A DNA stretch of 5,476 bases from UMGS1387 sp045646465 (GTDB taxonomy: Bacteria; Bacillota; Clostridia; Oscillospirales; CAG-382), in contig JAZRKT010000049.1 of the NCBI GenBank assembly GCA_045646465.1, positions 1 to 5,476 on the forward strand. Direction: 5' to 3'. Shown here piece after piece: positions 5,277 through 5,476 of the stretch (position 1 is the first letter of the stretch; every line of letters starts with the position of its first letter). A program made the translations under genes and the position numbers. The notes under the pieces were generated by a model, which saw only the letters and a program-made list of their open reading frames with translations, was not told where the DNA came from and made no database searches.

Positions 5277-5306
5277 CGTCCTGTCAAGCATAAAACTAAC
5301 TAAAAA
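5277..5306 (-). repeat. Right terminal inverted repeat
   Basis: Read on the minus strand, this is the partner of 4923-4952. Its outermost bases (AAAAA at 5302-5306 on the plus strand) are also the U-tract of the preceding aminotransferase terminator, so the exact element end is uncertain by several bases. Confidence 0.65.
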
Positions 5307-5332
5307 CAGAGCTGCGGAAAAATCCACAGCTC
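5302..5332 (-). terminator. Intrinsic terminator of the aminotransferase gene
   Basis: On the minus strand GAGCTGTGGA (5323-5332) pairs with TCCGCAGCTC (5309-5318) over ten positions, one of them a G:U pair, around a UUUU loop. A T-rich run (TGTTTTT) follows, ending at 5302. The hairpin begins about 32 bases after the stop codon. It acts only in the minus direction, as no U-run follows the stem on the plus strand. Confidence 0.9.
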
Positions 5333-5364
5333 AAAAACAATCATAATAACGATCAAAAAGGTTC

Positions 5365-5475
5365 TTACTTCTCAAGAAGCTTATTAACCGCACAGAGCTT
5401 AACGCACACACAAAGTACATCCATACCCAGTGCAAGTTCATCAACGGGAGGGAATGAAGGAGCAATTCTGATATT
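5365..5475 (-). CDS. C-terminal end of a PLP-dependent aminotransferase (5' part outside window)
   Basis: Only the last 36 codons and the stop are present. The visible peptide begins NIRIAPSFPPVDELALGMDV and continues with VCVKLCAVNKLLEK. The I-R-(I/L)-A-P-(S/T)-(F/Y)-P-P motif followed by an amphipathic helix with V-C-V-(K/R)-L is the typical C terminus of fold-type I aminotransferases of the Aminotran_MocR/aspartate aminotransferase subclass. In such enzymes the Arg of this segment helps bind the substrate alpha-carboxylate. The catalytic lysine and cofactor site lie upstream, outside the window, so substrate cannot be judged. The gene ends 32 bases before a strong terminator and is transcriptionally separate from yajC. 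The frame is clear; the family call is good but rests on a short stretch. Confidence 0.72.
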   Translation of the reverse strand, partial: NIRIAPSFPPVDELALGMDVLCVCVKLCAVNKLLEK

Positions 5476-5476
5476 G

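Larger units (their letters stand above)
4923..5306. mobile_element. MITE-like non-autonomous element, about 384 bp
   Basis: The two ends of this gene-free block are imperfect terminal inverted repeats: 4923-4952 matches the reverse complement of 5277-5306 at 24 of 30 positions, ungapped. Shared blocks include TTTTTA, TTAGTTT, ATG and ACAGGA. Between the ends lies a dense series of inverted repeats, at 4963-4986, 4992-5005, 5039-5067, 5068-5089, 5116-5148, 5231-5254 and 5260-5275. By eye the block is more GC-rich than the AT-rich sequence on its left. It has no convincing coding sequence and no transposase, so if mobile it must be moved in trans. Its right end coincides with the U-tract of the aminotransferase terminator. 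No clear target-site duplication was found. Alternatives are a structured non-coding RNA locus or a family of intergenic palindromic repeats. No element family name can be assigned from the sequence alone. Confidence 0.6.

Noticed and set aside
5282..5287. TTGACA on the minus strand in the right terminal repeat as a -35 box
   Set aside because: The sequence 17 bases downstream is GC-rich (TGCGCG) and lacks any -10 resemblance, so this is not an outward or inward promoter as it stands.
5103..5303. Plus-strand open frame of 66 codons across the right half of the element
   Set aside because: It is an open frame through repeat arms, antisense to all neighbours, ending in the right terminal repeat. 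There is no convincing ribosome binding site or recognisable domain.
4923..5306. CRISPR array
   Set aside because: The repeats are inverted pairs of differing sequence, not regularly spaced direct repeats, and no cas genes are present.

Overview
The window looks like a chromosomal segment from a low-to-mid GC member of the Clostridia, probably a gut Oscillospirales/Ruminococcaceae-type organism. The evidence is Firmicutes-style strong Shine-Dalgarno sites (AGGAGG), consensus sigma-A promoters, a four-helix DUF3792/TIGR04086-like protein beside yajC, and an NfnAB-type bifurcating transhydrogenase typical of anaerobes. The taxon is inferred from gene content only. All genes that I accept lie on the minus strand, so transcription runs from high to low coordinates.

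Reading in the direction of transcription, the window opens with the last 36 codons of a PLP-dependent aminotransferase (5365-5475), closed by a strong intrinsic terminator (about 5302-5332). Next is a gene-free stretch of about 540 bp (4822-5364). Most of it is a compact element, about 4923-5306, with imperfect 30-bp terminal inverted repeats (24/30 identical) and at least seven internal hairpins. It has no transposase and reads as a MITE-like non-autonomous element whose right end lies on the U-tract of the aminotransferase terminator. An AT-rich tract with a TATAAT box follows, and then yajC (SecDF-YajC accessory subunit) and a small four-helix membrane protein, probably one operon.

The next unit is rpsB-tsf (ribosomal protein S2 and elongation factor Ts). 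It is driven by an extended -10 promoter and preceded by a structured 5' leader of about 140 nt. That leader contains competing helices, or a possible pseudoknot, abutting the rpsB ribosome binding site, which makes it a candidate autoregulatory r-protein leader. tsf ends at an intrinsic terminator; pyrH and frr, frequent partners of rpsB-tsf, are absent here.

The last unit has a near-consensus promoter (TTGACT, 17 bp, TATACT) and encodes nfnA and nfnB, separated by one base. Together they should form the FAD/iron-sulfur enzyme that couples NADPH, NADH and reduced ferredoxin pools. nfnB is cut by the window edge after 317 codons.

The least explained parts are the inverted-repeat element at 4923-5306 and the rpsB leader at 3660-3800.
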